Below are positions 33,635-46,764 of a stretch of DNA of 64,000 nucleotides, piece by piece. Source of the stretch: Cephalotus follicularis (taxonomy: Eukaryota > Streptophyta > Magnoliopsida > Oxalidales > Cephalotaceae); the NCBI GenBank assembly GCA_001972305.1, contig BDDD01000358.1:1-64000 (forward strand), in the 5' to 3' direction. The position numbers were made by a program, and so were the translations under genes. The notes under the pieces are model-generated. The model did no database searches. It worked only from the letters and a program-made list of their open reading frames with translations, and had not been told where the DNA came from. Each line of letters opens with the position of its first letter. Position 1 is the stretch's first letter.

Positions 33635-35298
33635 CTAGTGAAGCAAGTAACGAATGGCAGCAACAGCATCACCTTTGTGCTCCCGTAAGGTTCTCTCAGC
33701 CACCTTCTTGTCCAACTGTTCTCAACATCAAAGGAAAATGTTGGAACCATTGCCAAATCTACAAAGACAGATTTAGTAGAATGGAAAAATAATATTTAAA
33801 ACTAACCTCCAGTTCATTTGCAATTATGTCAACATCAGCTGCATTGATCTTAACAGCGGCCAATTCTTTCTCCCTGCACAGAACAAAATTATTACATGTG
33901 GTTCAAATATGTTTGACAAGCCCACAATTCTAAGAAGCTGCTTAAGAGATTCTAGATAACATGGTAACAGAAAGTGTGAAAGAAACCTGTATATCTAATG
34001 AGATAGATATACAGAAGCCTTACTGATTCACGGGTGAAATAAAATAAAACGCCAATATTTTAGCCATTTAAACATATTCATCGAAGTCAGTTTGATAGAA
34101 CAATATTTCCATTTTAACTCTGTAATCTAATGTGGTGATCTACATTACACTGACAAGCTTAGATTCATAGCCTAAGATTACATTAGGGGAAATGATGAGG
34201 GCCACTTAACTGATATCACCTAAGATGTAGCATGTGCAGTAGTTTTGTTTACCTTACTACGATCCCAGTTCAGATTATTTTATCTTCTTTGATGTCATCA
34301 AACTATTTTCTAAAACACGGTAAAGAAGTTCAATATGCTCAAAATACTTGGGACGCTTTGAATTTTATAACAAATTTAAAACGATTTAAAGCTTCTCTTA
34401 GTTGTTTTTTCATTGTTTTGGTTTCACATCATCACATTCATTTAAGCAAGACGAACGTAAGTGACTCGTAACTCAACTATAGCTTTTTGCTTCCAAGAAT
34501 ATGCAGTCCAAACACATGACCCCCTTAACTGGTGAGCTCATATGAGGTATTTGACAAAGGCTCAACTACGAGAATAATCGCTGAACTTAATCCCAAATAA
34601 TAATATGTTATGCTCCCTGAAGTGCAATTGCTGCGTCAATCAAAAATCCGTACCACTTTCAAAACATACTTTAGTTTGTCCCGGCATTCAATTTGTCCCA
34701 CTGTTAGCCAAAACTACCCATTTGAAAATTCAAAGTTTGAAATTTTAGGAGTGAACCGGAGCTGCTAAAACTTCATGGAGCACATTATAAATTCCTTACT
34801 CCCAACTCTCAAGCGTCCTCCTCGCCGGTCCATTGCACATAACTCCCTAAACTTTGGCTATTCGCAATTTCACCCCTCGAAAATCAAACTGAATTCAATG
34901 GCTCCCTCAATCCAAATCTCATAAATTTATAGCAAAATTCCACAAACTAATTATATTAAAAATTAAAATATCATGAAACAAAAAAAAAATTCAAAAAGCA
35001 ATTCATACCTCAATCTCATAGCATTCCAATCGGCTTCTGCAGATGCAGCAATCGACGCCATGGCCTATTTAAAACCATAAACACTAACAAAATTAATTAC
35101 TCTAAAATTATATTAAACTAACTATAACAACAATAAACACGGTTAAAAAAAACCAAAAAACGTTACCGTTTGGACGCGAGAGGAATCGAGCTGGCGATCC
35201 TCGACATGATCGGTGAGCTTGTCGAGGGCTTTGCTTTGTTGTTGTAAGTCCTTGGAGTCTACTACTCTCTCTATGTCTCCTCCCTCTTTGTTCTCCAT
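33635..35298 (-). CDS. HYPK: HYPK, huntingtin-interacting protein K-like NatA partner
   Basis: Four minus-strand exons: 35167-35298, 35009-35064, 33807-33873 and 33635-33715, total 336 nt (111 aa), all GT-AG. HYPK binds and modulates the ribosome-associated NatA N-terminal acetyltransferase (Naa10/Naa15). The N-terminal half is acidic and charged (DIERVVDSKDLQQQSKALDK). The middle helix reads ADWNAMRLREKELAAVKI. The C-terminal UBA-like domain (about residues 68-111) has INAADVDIIANELELDK, AERTLREHKGDAVAAIRYLL. Length and motifs match plant HYPK. The ATG at 35298 is the first in the conserved frame. The promoter and first exon are duplicated in inverted orientation at 30598-30890. Confidence 0.93.
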
Positions 35299-35460
35299 TG
35301 ATTTCCCTTTTTGTTTTTAATGTTTCAATCAAAAGTTTTTAACTTTGCAATGTAGAAGTAAAAACCCTAGTCTAGAGATTGCAGAGAAAGAGGGATGTGG
35401 GAGGTGGGTTAGAGAGAGAGAGATGATGGGATGTAGGTGTTACTGTTATATGTTGGTAAG

Positions 35461-36944
35461 TAAACACAACACTTTTTTTTTTAATTATGAAAACGGCAGT
35501 GCAAACCGTACCTAAATAACCAAAAATGCACAATTTAAAAACAGTAGCATAGTTACCAATGGTGTCAGCAATTTTTGTTCTAGAACAGACACACCGAAGA
35601 GAGTAAGAGGATCCGGGTATCGTAAACTAATGATTAAGGAAGCAAAAACATAAAAACAAATAGACAAACTTAATTTAAGGTATCATAAAAAAGTGTCGAA
35701 CAGCCAGCAACAATAATACGTGAGGATAAATTGTAGCAAGCAACCAAATGATTTCCTCTTCGCTATATAAAAACCAAAAGCATTGAAAGAGAAACTTAAA
35801 CGTGTACAAAAAAATACAACTTTAAAGCATATAATTACAATCAATGTCATAGGAACTTAACAAAACAGCTAATCAAATTTACTTTACACATGATAATTAA
35901 AAAATTTATTCAAATACTCAAAATTCACTTCCCAAAGTCAATTAAGAAAGTAGTTTGTTAACAAAAAATAAAAATAAAAAATCACGTTATAGAATACGAA
36001 TCAGCTAATCAAAATGAAAATGGAATACTCTATATAAACATAATCAAACAAGCAAATTAGGAATTTTTTTTTAAAATTCCGATAAACATACTCACTGCAA
36101 AACCTATTATAGCTCCATGTTTGTAAAATCGATATCACAGTGACATGAAAACGCTAAAGTGACTTACAGGTGAAGAACTGGCGATGCCAATCGATAATAA
36201 ATGGTGGAGTCTGATTAAATTGAAACCCTATTCGTTAGTGTTCTTATCGACGGGCTCTTAAAGAAGAAAGAGGTATTTTTTGTCACTGCTAGGCCGGGCG
36301 TAGGTTGTAAATGATAATATTAATAATGAATTGTAATAATGATTAATGACTGATAAACATGAAGCCCAGCGCTCGCTGGGCTTAATTTAGAGCAGATCTA
36401 AGCCTGTAAATCTTTTTCTTTTTTTGATCGACTAAGCCTGCAAAATGTTATAGGTGGATGCATTTTATCTTTTTTTTAATGATAAGCTATCTGATTTTTA
36501 ATCGATCTGTCCCGTGCATGAGATAATTGGTATGAAATGAAAGCATAGAGTATTTAATTCATATATTTTTCGTCATGTGTATTGATCAAATAAATTATCC
36601 ATAAAATGAGAAAAAATGATTGACGTGTAAAAAATGTGTGTTGCAGTAACTAACATTTCATATTATAATAGTACTAAATTTTTTTTGGTATGTGATAGAT
36701 ATTATTCATGAAATTTTGTAAAACATTTAATTCGATTTAATGATGGACAAAATACTATTTTATATGAATTTTATGTTATTTGGGAAGGGATTGTTTAACA
36801 ATAAAAATTTAAACGAAACTGTAACATCAAGAAATTCTTTTCATACACGTAATACAATAAATATGGTTGGCATCTTTTTTTTTTTTTTTAAGTTAATCCA
36901 TTAAAATAAAAAAAATGTTTCTAAAATAATTACTCATAATAAAC
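35461..36944. other. Upstream region of HYPK and intergenic DNA
   Basis: Minus-strand 36290-36172 is conserved-looking, ending in CACCT/GTAAGTC, a strong splice donor. It could be a distal 5'-UTR exon of HYPK or an unrelated transcript start; nothing decides between them. The rest, to the solo LTR, is AT-rich with no gene. Confidence 0.25.
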
Positions 36945-37531
36945 TGTTGATGCAGAAATCTTTTTTCAACAGCACCCCACGTGTAAAGTCTCGATTTGTT
37001 TAGAGAAACGCTGGAATCTGTCCGAGAAAGAGTGTTTATGGGTTGGTAATCCCTGCACAAGTAAGAGAGAAAAACAGAAGGTCCAGGAGGTTGTTCTCCC
37101 GGAGACACTCCGACGCTCTAGTTAGTGATTGCACAGAGAGTATTGGGTTCTTTGAGTGCTAAAAATGACTAACCTTTGTATTGACTGTTGAACTGATATT
37201 TATAGAGCTCACAAGCAAGCAAGTGTTGAGCGTCTCAATAAGAGTTGATTGCCCGTAGGGGAAATGTGTCAGAAACGCTGGCATTTTCCCTAATCTCCTC
37301 CAGATTTTGTAGCCTTTTTTCCCTTTGATGTAATGGTGTGTCAGCCTATCTAGGTGGCGGCGGGGGCGTGCAAGTCTGATCAGGTGGCTACTGTGGCATG
37401 TCAGTCTGTTTAGGCGGCTATTTCCCTTTCCGATATGACGTGTGCCACGTGCCTAAGCCCTGGAACGACACCTGTTGTCATTCCATTGAGACGCGTATCC
37501 TTATGCTTAGCACAAGATTTTCCCCATATCA
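36945..37531 (-). mobile_element. Solo LTR of the element 1 family with TSD TAAAC
   Basis: Starts TGTTGATGCAGAAATC like the element 1 LTR and ends CCATATCA exactly like its right LTR; 587 bp. A perfect duplication, TAAAC, flanks it (36940-36944 and 37532-37536). No internal sequence is present, the usual result of LTR-LTR recombination. It supplies an undeleted LTR outline for comparison with element 1. Confidence 0.93.
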
Positions 37532-38813
37532 TAAACAAATATATTATTCAAAGAATAAATGTGTATCGTAAGAAATGGGTATTTTTTCCCCATAAATTTA
37601 AGAGAAAAAAAGCGTATTTTTTAATCAATAAAAAAATACATGATTTAGGACGTATAAACGAGCTATTAATTTACGTCCGGATTCATAGTGTATTTTAGTA
37701 TCTTGATTCACTCTAATTTCATGAGATAGCAAAAAATATATATATATATATATAGAGACATGCACTATACAAGCTGCTCTATATAAACCTTCAATATATT
37801 ATTACAAAATAACAGCAGGTTTAACTTTTGTACTATTCCAACACAATATTGATCACGGTTACTGGTTAGTTCGATTAGTGTGATGTAAACAACCGGAATC
37901 ATTTCTAAACCAATTATAAGTTGTATTTTTTCTTTTTCTTTTTCTTTTTCTTGTTCCAAAAAAACATACCAGCCTCGACAATTCGAGAGGATATTGGTTA
38001 TCTTTCAACGTGGCATTAGCTTTTTCGAATCAAAACTCAAATAAACTATATATATAAGAAGGGGTGTTAAAAAAAAAAAAGAACCACCAACCAACAGATT
38101 GTATTCCGGTTTATTTTTTGACGAGAGAATAAACTTTTTGGACTTGCTTCGTCTTCTACTTTACGTGACATGCAACTGAACAAATGTGATGACCGAATCC
38201 ATCAGTTTAGCAAAAAAGTAATACATTTTTAGACCCGTAATTGATCATCCATCCCGATGCTATACAGTTCGCCATTCTTGTATGTTTCAATGCATTGCCA
38301 TGCTGAGATTAGCCTAGTAGTAAAAGGCTGATAAGTAATCTAAGCAAGATATCAAGTTAGTTAAACGGATGTATGCTAGCGACTTCATTTGACTAAAATT
38401 TGAATGATTAGGGTGGATTGGAATTTTTGAGTTAAGAGACCCCCCAAAAAAATTGAAAACCTGCTTCTGTGTTGCTGTACCTATAATATAAACTTTAAAA
38501 AATTAGCCTAGATTGTCAATGTTATGAATTCAATGGAGGTCAAATTACAAGCAAAACTGTTTCTAGGTAGGGCCCATGATGATCCCAGACATAACATTAC
38601 TGATTACGGTAAAACCCTTCCCTCAAAGACATCCAAATGTCATTTAAAAATGTAGGTGATACTTTCCTCAATTGCTCATTTGGCATTCTACAAAGGATTT
38701 AAAGTATTTGTCTAACTTGAACATTACAGGTGAGACTGCATGGAATATGAGAAACCACTGTGTCAGTTCCTAAGCATGCCAAAAGGAAGAGGTCGAGCTT
38801 GTACATAATTTCT
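37532..38813. other. AT-rich intergenic DNA and amine oxidase 3' UTR
   Basis: Contains (TA)n at about 37737-37755 and TTTTC repeats near 37928. No open frame with protein features. The bases just left of 38814 should be the 3' UTR of the amine oxidase gene. Confidence 0.35.
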
Positions 38814-41800
38814 TCAAAGCTTTGACAGCAACGCATTTTTGTCTTTCACATCACTGTCTTTGCCATCCAATTCGCATGCACTGGGTGGGACATCTACTGC
38901 AGGAGAGCAGTTAAAGAACCCATGTGGCTGAATCCATAAACAATTAACATGTTAACCACAACCACAATACCAACTACACTGAAATATAAATAATAGTTGA
39001 TGTATAATTACCATTAGCGTAAAACCGATGCGCTCCACTGGCATAACAGGCCAGTCCTCCATCCGAGGGACATGTGTGACCCCAAAAATATACCTACAAT
39101 AATCAAATATCAATTATCAACTCTAAATGGTACCCCCACAGTAATATTAATCAAACACAGTATCATAGATCTCCAATTTCTTTGAAAAAAAATTCCGCTT
39201 GAATTTTTAGGGCTAATTCTGACAGGTAAAGACGAGATAACAATCATCATAGTCAAACATGAACAATTAATATGATTTCACAAAGCAGCGTAAAAAAAGT
39301 TAGTTAAATAATGATGTCCATCTCCAAAGTGACAGGAGTAGTTCTCAAAACAGAAAAATGCTACAAATAAAAAGCTTTGGAAGCAGACTGTTGCTGGGTA
39401 TAGAAAACTCCCATTTACATAAAAATAGCTGCTTTCATGACTACCAGAGAATATAGATTCAACATACCAAAGAACTACATTTGTTTCTTCTAAAGGTCGA
39501 TTCTGCTTAACCCAGGTGGCCAATCCTTCACCAACTCGTGGATTTTGATTAGGAAATTCTCCTCCAGGAAACATTTCATCACGTGCATATGATGTAACCC
39601 AAAGATTATGCTTCAAGAAAGCAGCTCTTCTCAAAAACTTAGCCTCAGGACCTGCTAATGGCAAACAGTTTGCACCAGGTACAAGCTTATAGCCTGTCAA
39701 CTGACCAGTCCTGTTCACTGTTCTGGTATTCCTCACCTGAAGTATAATAAGGTATGAATCAAAACAACTATCTTGGTAACTAATATAGTTCTAGAATACA
39801 AAAAGATTACTACTAAATTTCTAAAATCAACATGCTGTAAGATTTCATAGTCAACAATTGTAAAAATCAAGAGTAACAAGAAATGTGCTTATTAAAAATA
39901 CAGAAACCTTGAATTGATGCAAATGTCAAGCAGAATCAAAACCTGTTTGTGTCACGATATTTGATACTACTAAGCTATCTACTATCATTCCTCAAAGCAA
40001 AGATTGGGCCTTCATTCATGCAAGCAAAGCCCAAGCAGTGCAAGACTAGACAATATTCTAGAAGAAGGGGATTGCACTGGGCAGCCCGACAGTAGAGGGA
40101 TATTAAATATCCTATGGACCCAAAAAAAATAACCACATCCACCTAATCTTTTAGGAGCTCCAACAAAGCTGAGACCAATCAAAATTTAGAGCCTCATTTC
40201 GCAAGCATCACAATCAATAATCCAAAAGGTAAATAAAGCAATATGGTTCATTAATAGTAGTATACCACAAACTTTCTGGAAAAAAATTACTCGGTGGATC
40301 CACATTATGAAAAGTTATGCGAAAAAAATAAAAAGAATATTGGAATGGAAATAATAGCATTCAAGAGAAAAAGCAGAAACAGAGAAAGAGGGAATATTCG
40401 AGCGAACTGGGCTGGTATCCAAAAAAAGTAACATAAAATTAACTCATCATATAGGCACACAGATTCAAACAATGGAGAGTGGGCAACATATGTGTTTATA
40501 AGGATTTCAAACAATCTAGACAGAACAAAAGAGCTAACAAACAATAGGTAGAAGCTACTTTAAACCCGGAATTAAGATCCCTTACTATCCAGTGTCGAGC
40601 TGTTAAGGGATTGCAATCGCGCATTGCTTCCAACTCAGATTTAAGCAGCGTTTCCTCAGCATAGAAGGCATTATTATGAACATTATTTTCCCCAGGTTTC
40701 TCAACTTTAACATTCACCTCGACAACCTACAAAAGTGGGGGATCAAGAATTTTTTTAGTAGCTTAAAAGAAATATCGATCCAAATAACACTCAACAGAAT
40801 GGGAAGGTCTGTAGTAGTGGAGTAAAAGCAAATTGCCAGGAGATTCAATCTCGTTTCGCTTACAATAAAATCCTATGCCAGAGTTCAAACGTAGGTATTA
40901 ACTATAGAATGAGGCCAAACAATTTACCTGATTTAGAGTCTCACCCGGTTTACAATCAACAGCCATGTCCATACGAGCAACAAAGAAGTGTTGATGAACT
41001 GGCGCATATAAACCTGGAGCTATCATTGTACCATATTTTCGAGATTCTCCAGGCTGCAATGCTCCTAGGCTGAGAATTCCTGTGAGTTTAACTTCAGATT
41101 CAATTTTTCCATCCTGTGATAACAGATAAATGTCACCCAAAGTTGGCCACACAAGCATGGAAACAAAGTTGCCTGCAGGTTTGCACTATTCTAGAGAATA
41201 AAAAGAAGGAAACAGATCCAAGTAGCTCAATGTGAATGATATACCAAGGCAAAGATTCATTCAGTGAACACCCTAAAATTCCTTAAACATTTACTGTGCA
41301 GGGCATATAAGTGTTTTTGGATAACCCGGAGCCTACAACTCGATAGAGCTAAATACAGGATATTTGAGTTCATGTGAAAGAAAAGCCTCAATTTATTTGT
41401 CCAATATTTATGGTAGACTTCTATCCAATTGTCCAACAGAAATCTTCTTTCAGTTAGTAGAGATGATTTACTGGGGTAGTTAACAATTGCAGCTACACAA
41501 GTTACACACCTAAATGAAGTATATAGACTAACAACGTGGTTTTTGACTTACCTGATAGAAGTGCCAGAAGAACCCATACTCATAGTTAGCTACAGTACAT
41601 ATAAAGGAGACTGTTAGCCGTCTAGACCTTCGAACTTCTGCTAATCCTGTTCTCCAGTCTTGATGTTTCCATAGAATACCATGATCCTCTTCATGCAAGC
41701 ATACACAATTCTCAATCGTTTCAACGCCGCCAGTGAAATTTATAAAGTGGGCATCAAAGTATTTGATATAGCCCAAACAATCACATCCCTATGTTAGCAG

Positions 41801-44800
41801 TTTGTTGCATCAATGGGGAATCAGTAGGAGAAAAGGCAATATAAAGTTCTTAAAAAATAGGTATAATACTCAAAAGGAGAAAATAATTCCACCTTCTTAA
41901 GGGAATGTGCGTTTTTTCCAAGGCCATCTTCCCCTGCATCAAAAGCATTCTTCCTGTAATGAGGTTCATTTGGGTCTCCATAAGGCACAACCATCTCCAC
42001 AAAACTCAGCCTATGTGCAACAGACCTTCGACCCCGACTCCCATCAATATATGCAACAGAATGAATAACCAAACCCTCCCTCGGAGTGAAACCGATACGG
42101 AAATTCCACTGAGAACCGCAAATAAAGACAATAACACAGTTCTTCATAAGCTTCCAAAGTACTTTTGAAAGGAAAAAAAAGCATTTCAACAAAGCAAGAT
42201 CTACCTTCTGCCATTCAACAAAGCACCCATTAACACGAAAGCTCGGACCTTCAGGCTGAATAATCTGTAAAGGCTTCAGATCACTTCGGTCCACACCGCC
42301 TCTTGTTTCACCGGAGGTATAGTTCCTTAATGGATCAGCTGGAGGTAAGGGAACAAGTTTACGGTCCTCAAATTCAATGACCACCATGTTTTGCATATCA
42401 ACGAGCACATAGATGCCCTCAACTGGGCGTGCATAACCATTTTCCATGGGACAGTCACTCTCAGTTCTACAGAATATAAGCGGTTTAGCAAGTCTTCGGC
42501 CGGGAGCATCAGCGTCACTGTAATAACCAACACACCTGTTGGAAGTATATGTGCAGAAAATAAGTGTAAATAAGATTTCATGGCACAAACTAGCAATACC
42601 ACAGATGTGATAACTAAATTGAAATTACCAAGGATCAACCATCACGAGATCCATGTCATCGATACCCCTCTTTTTCATAGCTTCAACAAATGGAGGATAG
42701 TCCTTCACAATAGCTTCACATTCAGCATATTCCACAGCATCCTACGGTAAAGGAAGGGATTTAAACAAGTTACCAACACAATTTATACAAGTTTCCACCT
42801 GTTGCAACAAGTTATGTTCACCGTAGATAATCCAGCTTTTAAAACTTCAACATTACTTATAAGTAAAGCTCCTAACTGAGGAGAAAGATCCAAAATAAAG
42901 ATAGAGGGCAGGAAAGCCAAAAACATTCTAGTAATTATAAATGACAATAAAAAAAAAACGTACCATTGGAGGCTGAACATCAGGAATAACCTTTGATGAT
43001 ACTACTTTTCCCCTGTGATGCCCACCACGAGTCACTGCGTGTACTTCTGACAACTCAACAAGCCAAACGCTTGTCTGATTCGACTTTTTGTTGTAGACAA
43101 CAAGCCTAGCTTTCCTTGGAGGGAGCTTGCTAGGAATTAAAGGTCCACCTTTGGTTCTGGGAAGTAATGATGGTTGGAAAGGAGGGAAGAAATATGCATC
43201 TGCCAATGCAACAACATGTTTATCGGGTTCCAACAAAACCACTTCAATAAAACGCATGCTATCTCTCACCTGGAATGGGGAATTTCAATGAGATCACCAA
43301 TAAGCAAAATTAGTGTGTGTTTGGTAGCGTGGTTGGGTTACCAAAACTGTGTTTGGGACCCAACTTAGTATTTGGTAAAATTACTTCAAAAGTACTTTTA
43401 GCAAAAGTACTTTTGTTTTTTAAATGAGCAAAAATACTTTTCAAACTGGTCTGGTGAAGTCAGTTCAAAAAGTGTTTTTGTCAACTATATGATGTAACTT
43501 GCTAAGAATTTTTATGAATTTTAATATTTGACAAAAAAAAATTATAATGTCTACAACAGTTTCAAAAATATATTTACCAAACACATATTCACTGCAGAAG
43601 CACTTTTGACAACATCACTTTTACTAAAAGTATTTTTACGAAACACACAGTATTACCAAACATATCAAGTTAGTTCAAAGGAAGGGACTGCTGTAGTCCT
43701 CATCCTTTGAGTACATGACAGGATCAAGACCATTCATTAGCAGAAGTTGAAACCCAAATTCACCAAAGAACAGCCTTGATGGTGTCTTTTTCCCAATGGG
43801 AAGGATAGAGAATCAAAATGACTTAAGCTTAACCAAGAGTTCAAAATACTAATCACATTAACTTATTATTAAAGACACATATATTCATTAATAAAAGTGT
43901 GACAGTATGATTAATTAAGATTTAAGAACCTCAGGGGTGGCTCCAGCAGCCCTGACAGTTGCCACTGCTACAGATATCTCAGCAGGAGATAAAGGGTCCA
44001 AAGGATGGCTACTTTGAGGCCTCAGCATGATTGGGATCCCTGATCAAAGCCAATGCAACAGATTTTATCATGCAACAACATCAACGGAGAAAAAACTATG
44101 AAGCATCTGCATCTTGATTTAATAAAAAGTCAAGCGAAAAAAAAAACGCACTTATTTAGTTACATAGTAAATTATGACAGACAGTGCGAGCTAAACTAGC
44201 CGATATTTGGTAATTTCCCCCAACCTAAATCTCTCAACTCCGATGAAGTCAGGCAGACTGACGTCCTTGAAAATTATAATTCATGAATAACTATCCGGAT
44301 TCTAATTATCAAAACATTAAAAAAAATGAAAAGAAAGAAAAAAGCAACTCTGATTTCTTTTAATCCTCGGATAGGAAAAGAAGATAGTCAACAAATAGTA
44401 CACAAATAATCTAAAAAGTCAAATGACGCATACCGTTGAGGCTTTTGTCTATTAGTAGAAAACATGGAATTATGATTTTGGTTTTGGTTAATTAACCATC
44501 CACATCTCTATTTTTCTATTATTCCACAACTACACACATCAGCAAAAATTAAACCTAAAATCATGCAATATAAAACTTACAATTATAAGAACAAACTATT
44601 ATAAAAAAGAAATATAGTACTAATAAGAGATGCTTAGGAATGATTCATCAAGAACAGGGAGGGAGAGAGAGAAAGAGAGAGTGCCTTTGGAGGGAGGATT
44701 AGCGGAAGGTTCTGGAAGCGAATCGACGGTTGAAATCAAAGAGGCGACGGCGGGCTTCTCGGGGAGCTGATCGCGGCGAGGAGCGGTGGTTGATGAAACG

Positions 44801-44898
44801 CTCCAGTCTTGAACCACATTGGCTGTTGTTGTTGCTTCGCGCATAACCGAAGAAGATTCATGGCAAACTGGCGTCGTCTTTTGCGTAGCTGAGGCCAT
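38814..44898 (-). CDS. CuAO: Peroxisomal copper amine oxidase
   Basis: Twelve minus-strand exons: 44685-44898, 43930-44039, 42964-43269, 42629-42741, 42205-42535, 41893-42108, 41552-41788, 40928-41113, 40586-40726, 39468-39736, 39012-39093, 38814-38927; 2,319 nt, 772 aa. The enzyme oxidises primary amines such as polyamines to aldehydes with release of ammonia and H2O2, using copper and topaquinone. Catalytic features are present: base Asp415 in [10 protein letters not shown], topaquinone tyrosine 499 in [10 protein letters not shown], copper ligands His549 and His551 (VHQHFF) and His715 ([13 protein letters not shown]). The C-terminus SKL is a type 1 peroxisome signal. No secretion signal is seen at the N-terminus. 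It matches the long, SKL-ended Arabidopsis type (At2g42490). Intron 1 uses a GC donor; all others are GT-AG. Confidence 0.95.
43314..43662. mobile_element. MITE-like element in amine oxidase intron 2
   Basis: TGTTTGGTA near the left end (43318-43326) mirrors TACCAAACA at the right (43654-43662). The interior has repeated AAAAGTACTTTT and AAAGTATTTTT motifs. It lies wholly within the intron (43270-43929), clear of both splice sites. Confidence 0.6.
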
Positions 44899-45184
44899 TG
44901 TAACGGCTTCTTAATCTCTCCGATTCCACCACTGTAAGTCTCAATACAATCTACTGACATACAGCAATTCTTGATTCCGCGATTAGTCACCACAACCACA
45001 CAACACAAACACAAACACACGCACACTTTTTATCTCTATTTTTGAAGAAGAAGCTTTGAGAAAAGACTGATGGAGAGATATTATTATTTGTTTTATTTCT
45101 TTATTAGCGTTCTCGTGTGTGTCGAGGAAAAGAAATGGAGAGAGTGTGTGATTCCTTAGTTCTTGTTAAAGAAAAAGGCAAAAA

Positions 45185-45212
45185 GATTTATATAGAGAGA
45201 GAGAGAGAGAGA
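45185..45212 (-). promoter_or_regulatory. TATA box and CT-rich patch of the amine oxidase gene
   Basis: On the minus strand, a (CT)n tract at about 45193-45212 runs into CTATATAAATC (45185-45196). With a start site about 30 bp downstream, the leader would be roughly 250 nt before the ATG at 44898. Confidence 0.5.
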
Positions 45213-46758
45213 TTGGGGTGTTGCATTAGGATGGGACTTTATATACAAGAGGTACCCACGTGCAAACCTCTGACTTGTATAAAAAAATAGATAATGGATA
45301 AACTATGAAGTGGAGCCTTTTTTTTTTTTTCTTTTAATATTATTATTTATAAGAAATAAGTATAAAATTGATCAGGCTTATCAGAGGGAGTAGCAATAAG
45401 GGCAACAAAAGATATACAAGTTGGGGAGTGATAACGTAGCATGAATTAAAGGGTTATAAGATTCTTTTTTGGTACTACCATGATAAGGCCAAATCTATTA
45501 CTATTTCTATAAGAAGGCCTTGTTTCTTCATTTATTTCAAGGATGGCCCTCGGTTTCATTACAATGCTTCCCCGTCACTATCACCAGAAATTATTTACTT
45601 TTAGGGGCGAAACGTACCATTAATGTTAAATAAATGAAAATCAGAGCATAAATCTTATTATTTCTCATTTAAGACCTTAATTTTGAAAATTGTTAGACTT
45701 ATCAATTTTTTTAATTATTTTTTGTATCCCGATACATATGTTACTATATATGAATAATACATAAAATACATTGATAGATCTCATTATTTTTTATGAATAA
45801 ATAAATACATCTCATGTTTAGTAACATATGTGTTGTCATGAAAAAATTGTAAAAAAATTGATAAGTTTAGCATTATTGTATTTCATATGTGTCTTCGTTC
45901 CAAGCAGGGACGGATCCAACAATTAAAGTTTGGGAGGGTCAAAGTAAAAATTTCAAATAATTGGAGGGGTCAGAAAAAATTTTCCTTTATAAATTTTTTT
46001 TGTATAATTTTTTTAAAGGTAAATTTTTTTAAAAAAAAAAATTTGGGGGGGTCAGGACCCCTGTGGGCCCCTCTGCATCCGTCCTTGGTTCCAAGCTTTA
46101 CAAAGTTTAATGTAATGTGTAATAAGGTAAAATTTAGCCAATAGTCTCGTGACTAAACTGACATTACTCCACTCAAATAATTATAAGGTTTCAGATTGAA
46201 GTAACACATGAGTTAAATTTTTTATTCCTCAATTATATAAAATAGATAAAATTTAGTGACATAATAAGATAGCAACAATTATTCTTAATTGAAGGATAAA
46301 TTCATAAAATTATCTAAACTTGGTTAAAATCGTAGTCTTGATTTTATTATAATTCGGCTTTTGAATATGCATTTTAATTGGATTCTTAATCTTATCATTG
46401 CTTATATTTACATAGTTCTTATTTACCTAAAGAATTTTGGGTGAACCACTCATTGGCATATATTTCTCGTTTTCCCTATTGTCTTTCGATATATATTTTC
46501 ATGCAGATAATGGTTACATACATCATGATTCAACGTCACCACATCTTTGTCATAACCTAATCTCATTGGCTTTAAAACGGACTTGATTCACTACCATCAT
46601 TAATTGCATCTGATCTAAAAGAGCTAGCTACCATCAAAGCCACCTACCGTGCCTATATTTTTGAATTTTGATCATAGGTTGCCAGATAAACTAAGATCCT
46701 CTGCCAGTTAGGCCTATGATCTATCACCTGTCTTGAGGTCTACATGGTCAAATATCTC
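45213..46758. other. Intergenic DNA upstream of the amine oxidase gene
   Basis: AT-rich DNA without a supported gene, containing the small hAT-like element at 45905-46087. Confidence 0.4.
45905..46087. mobile_element. hAT-like MITE of 183 bp with 8-bp TSD
   Basis: The ends CAGGGACGGATCCA and, reverse-complemented, CAAGGACGGATGCA form terminal inverted repeats. A perfect 8-bp duplication, GTTCCAAG, flanks it (45897-45904 and 46088-46095). The interior is A/T-rich with GGGGGGGTCAGGACCCC near the right end and no coding capacity. Confidence 0.88.
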
Positions 46759-46764
46759 TAGCGG

